Source: an uncultured Acidobacteriota bacterium (lineage in GTDB: Bacteria > Acidobacteriota > Terriglobia > Terriglobales > Acidobacteriaceae). Taken from it: DNA of 7,246 bases. This document shows positions 6,235-7,246 of this stretch, in pieces. A program made the position numbers and the translations under genes. The DNA is taken from positions 1-7,246 of the forward strand of contig CAILBQ010000294.1 of the NCBI GenBank assembly GCA_903832475.1, written 5' to 3'. Position 1 is the first letter of the stretch. Each line of letters starts with the position of its first letter. The notes below the pieces were generated by a model. The model made no database searches. It was not told where the DNA came from and worked only from the letters and a program-made list of their open reading frames with translations.

Positions 6235-6265
6235 CCGCAGGACCGGAAAACATCCGGCCCTGCGG
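6235..6265. terminator. Strong hairpin between convergent genes (candidate bidirectional terminator)
   Basis: A 12-bp stem with one A-C mismatch: CCGCAGG (6235-6241) pairs with CCTGCGG (6259-6265), and CCGG (6243-6246) with CCGG (6254-6257), around a 7-nt loop AAAACAT. It lies between the SDR stop (6192) and the stop of the second BON gene (6288), where transcripts from both strands converge. No T-run follows on either strand, so termination would need Rho or structure alone. A role in protecting the 3' ends is also possible. Confidence 0.5.
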
Positions 6266-6287
6266 ACCCAAAGCTCCAGAAGATGCG

Positions 6288-6953
6288 TCAGAGGTCCGTG
6301 TACTCTACCGCGAGGTTGTTCTCCACGTTCCACACGCCGGGCGCATTCCACGCCAGGCGGCCTGCTTCGTCCTTCTGGTACCAGGAGCCGACGATCCCGC
6401 TGAGCGTTGCCTTGTGACCGGAGACCTGCACTCGGATCTCATTCTCCGACGTTGACCAGTTTCGCGCCAGGGCGCTCTCGATATCTGCTGTCTCGATGGC
6501 ATCTTCCGACCGGGACTTGAGCTTGATGTTGTTTGACACGCCATTCACTCCCACCAGGCTTCTTACCGCCTTCGCGGCAGCCTCACTCTGGTAGTTAAAT
6601 TCCACTTCGCCATCAAGCGTCACCCAGCCCTTTTCGACGCGCGCCTTGACCTTGTCGCCTGGAATCTCCCAATTCCACTTGAGCGCCCGGACAATTTCCG
6701 CCGCGATGTCGTTGTCGTCCTTCTTGGCCCAGCTGCTTGGGTACTTGATTTCCAGCTTCTCGACCACCGCCTTGACGCCAACTACCCTCTTCACCGCGTC
6801 CTCGGCCTCGCTCTTCTTGGCGTAGCTGTCAACGGAGCCGCTGAGCGTGACGATGCCGTTGCTGGCTGACACACCGATCTCAGCGGACCGCAGCAGCGGC
6901 TCCCACTTGAGCTGCGCCATAACATCTTTTTGCAATTGCGAGTCGGTCTTCAT
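6288..6953 (-). CDS. Cytoplasmic triple-BON-domain protein (second copy)
   Basis: This 221-residue paralogue of the gene at 1534-2187 has the same three-BON layout (about residues 4-72, 78-150 and 154-221), with strands GIVTLSG at 33-39, GWVTLDG at 109-115 and GHKATLSG at 179-186. By eye the two are similar at a little under half of positions over the first 150 residues. No signal peptide is seen, so it should be cytoplasmic. The start at 6953 is chosen because AGGAAG lies just upstream and the first residues MKTDSQLQKD match the paralogue; the open frame extends to 7007 without family resemblance. It is transcribed towards the SDR gene and is alone on its strand here. Its upstream region contains a 15-bp inverted repeat and a candidate promoter (separate entries). 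It may share the lipid- or stress-related role of its paralogue, but its neighbours give no more precise clue. Confidence 0.92.
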   Translation of the reverse strand: MKTDSQLQKDVMAQLKWEPLLRSAEIGVSASNGIVTLSGSVDSYAKKSEAEDAVKRVVGVKAVVEKLEIKYPSSWAKKDDNDIAAEIVRALKWNWEIPGDKVKARVEKGWVTLDGEVEFNYQSEAAAKAVRSLVGVNGVSNNIKLKSRSEDAIETADIESALARNWSTSENEIRVQVSGHKATLSGIVGSWYQKDEAGRLAWNAPGVWNVENNLAVEYTDL

Positions 6954-6969
6954 GATTCTTCCTTTCGTT

Positions 6970-6984
6970 ACAAATGGAATTTGT
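6970..6984. promoter_or_regulatory. 15-bp perfect inverted repeat upstream of the second BON gene
   Basis: ACAAAT-GGA-ATTTGT is a perfect 6-bp inverted repeat with a 3-nt centre, in an AT-rich patch about 16 nt upstream of the BON start codon. It could be an operator or, in the mRNA, a weak hairpin just before the ribosome site. No equivalent is seen before the first BON gene. Confidence 0.4.
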
Positions 6985-7044
6985 CTGACTGAACTTCTGC
7001 GCCGCACGGCCCCTGGTAAGCCAACGGATTAGGGCGCGTTATCC

Positions 7045-7073
7045 ATTTTAGGCCCTGGCCTGCTAGCTGTTAT
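7045..7073 (-). promoter_or_regulatory. Candidate sigma-70 promoter for the second BON gene
   Basis: Read on the minus strand: ATAACA (7073-7068; 4 of 6 to TTGACA), a 17-nt spacer, then TAAAAT (7050-7045; 5 of 6 to TATAAT). The leader to the ATG at 6953 would be about 85 nt and would include the inverted repeat at 6970-6984. Pattern match only. Confidence 0.35.
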
Positions 7074-7078
7074 GTACG

Positions 7079-7232
7079 TTGCCGTACGTGCTATTGGCTG
7101 TGCGCCTTCATTGCCGGACTCAATGCGCAACAGATCGAACTGTGCATTCCTGACTGCCTGACGGCAGCCAGTGCTGGCGTCTGCGATTCCGATGCGACGG
7201 TGCACCTCGCGCCGGCTTGGCCGCCAGTCTGA
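7079..7232 (+). pseudogene. Decayed fragment of a second CDF cation transporter gene (C-terminal part)
   Basis: Positions 7107-7148 encode FIAGLNAQQIELCI, which matches FHAGLTTRQIELCI (residues 299-312) of the intact CDF transporter. The DNA agrees at about 33 of 42 positions, with many differences at third codon positions, as expected of diverged coding sequence. Just upstream, 7088-7102 reads VLLAV in another frame, matching VLAAL of the intact protein (290-294). Joining the two needs a net loss of 5 nt relative to the intact gene, so the frame is broken. After 7148 the likeness fades: one tryptophan lines up only if a three-codon gap is allowed, and a stop falls at 7230-7232. No start or membrane part is present, so this is gene debris, not a working gene. 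The tail beyond 7148 is only tentatively included. Confidence 0.55.
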
Positions 7233-7246
7233 TGGCGTGCATGCAC

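Larger units (their letters stand above)
7008..7246. other. Right-end region without an intact gene
   Basis: About 240 nt upstream of the second BON gene and outside its leader contain the candidate BON promoter, the CDF remnant, a repeated hexamer GTACGT (7074-7079 and 7084-7089), and a short hairpin AGGCC-CT-GGCCT (7050-7061). Nothing else supports a gene. Confidence 0.5.

Noticed and set aside
7153..7169. Hairpin CTGCC-TGAC-GGCAG as a terminator of the CDF remnant.
   Set aside because: Only 5 bp, no T-run, inside debris.

Overview
The window is a compact, GC-rich bacterial chromosome segment. Its gene families and gene styles point to a proteobacterium, most likely a betaproteobacterium of the Burkholderiales type: a Thermoanaerobacter-like zinc alcohol dehydrogenase beside an aldehyde dehydrogenase, cytoplasmic triple-BON proteins, a glycine-zipper stress protein, a cation diffusion facilitator, and a zinc-less TraR/DksA protein. 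The taxon is inferred from family resemblance only. No rRNA, tRNA, CRISPR array, insertion sequence or phage gene was seen.

Layout. (1) At the left end, on the minus strand, a zinc-dependent alcohol dehydrogenase (231-1268) is followed after 60 nt by the first 56 codons of an aldehyde dehydrogenase (170 to beyond the left edge). Together they could convert an alcohol to an aldehyde and then to an acid. (2) A 265-nt divergent spacer separates them from a plus-strand trio: a triple-BON protein (1534-2187), a DUF1269/YflT-like membrane stress protein (2270-2773), and a cation diffusion facilitator with a ZnT9-like metal site (2797-3870). (3) After a 218-nt spacer with a candidate sigma-70 promoter comes a tight plus-strand operon: a zinc-less DksA/TraR-like protein (4089-4430), a DUF1295 / steroid 5-alpha-reductase-like membrane protein that overlaps it by 19 nt (4412-5227), and an atypical NmrA-type SDR with a GTG start 2 nt later (5230-6192). 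(4) Convergent to this operon is a second triple-BON paralogue (6288-6953, minus), with a strong hairpin between the two converging genes. (5) The right end (about 7079-7232) carries what looks like a decayed fragment of a second cation diffusion facilitator gene, which overlaps the upstream region of the second BON gene.

How the genes may work together. The mix of fermentative-type dehydrogenases, envelope/osmotic-stress-like BON proteins, a DksA-like factor and a metal transporter resembles stress or low-oxygen accessory clusters known in Burkholderiales. I found no convincing FNR/Anr site (TTGAT-N4-ATCAA), so oxygen control is not shown by this sequence. The least explained part is the DksA-like/DUF1295/SDR operon: a possible ppGpp-pathway-type regulator is translationally coupled to two reductase-like proteins of unknown substrate.
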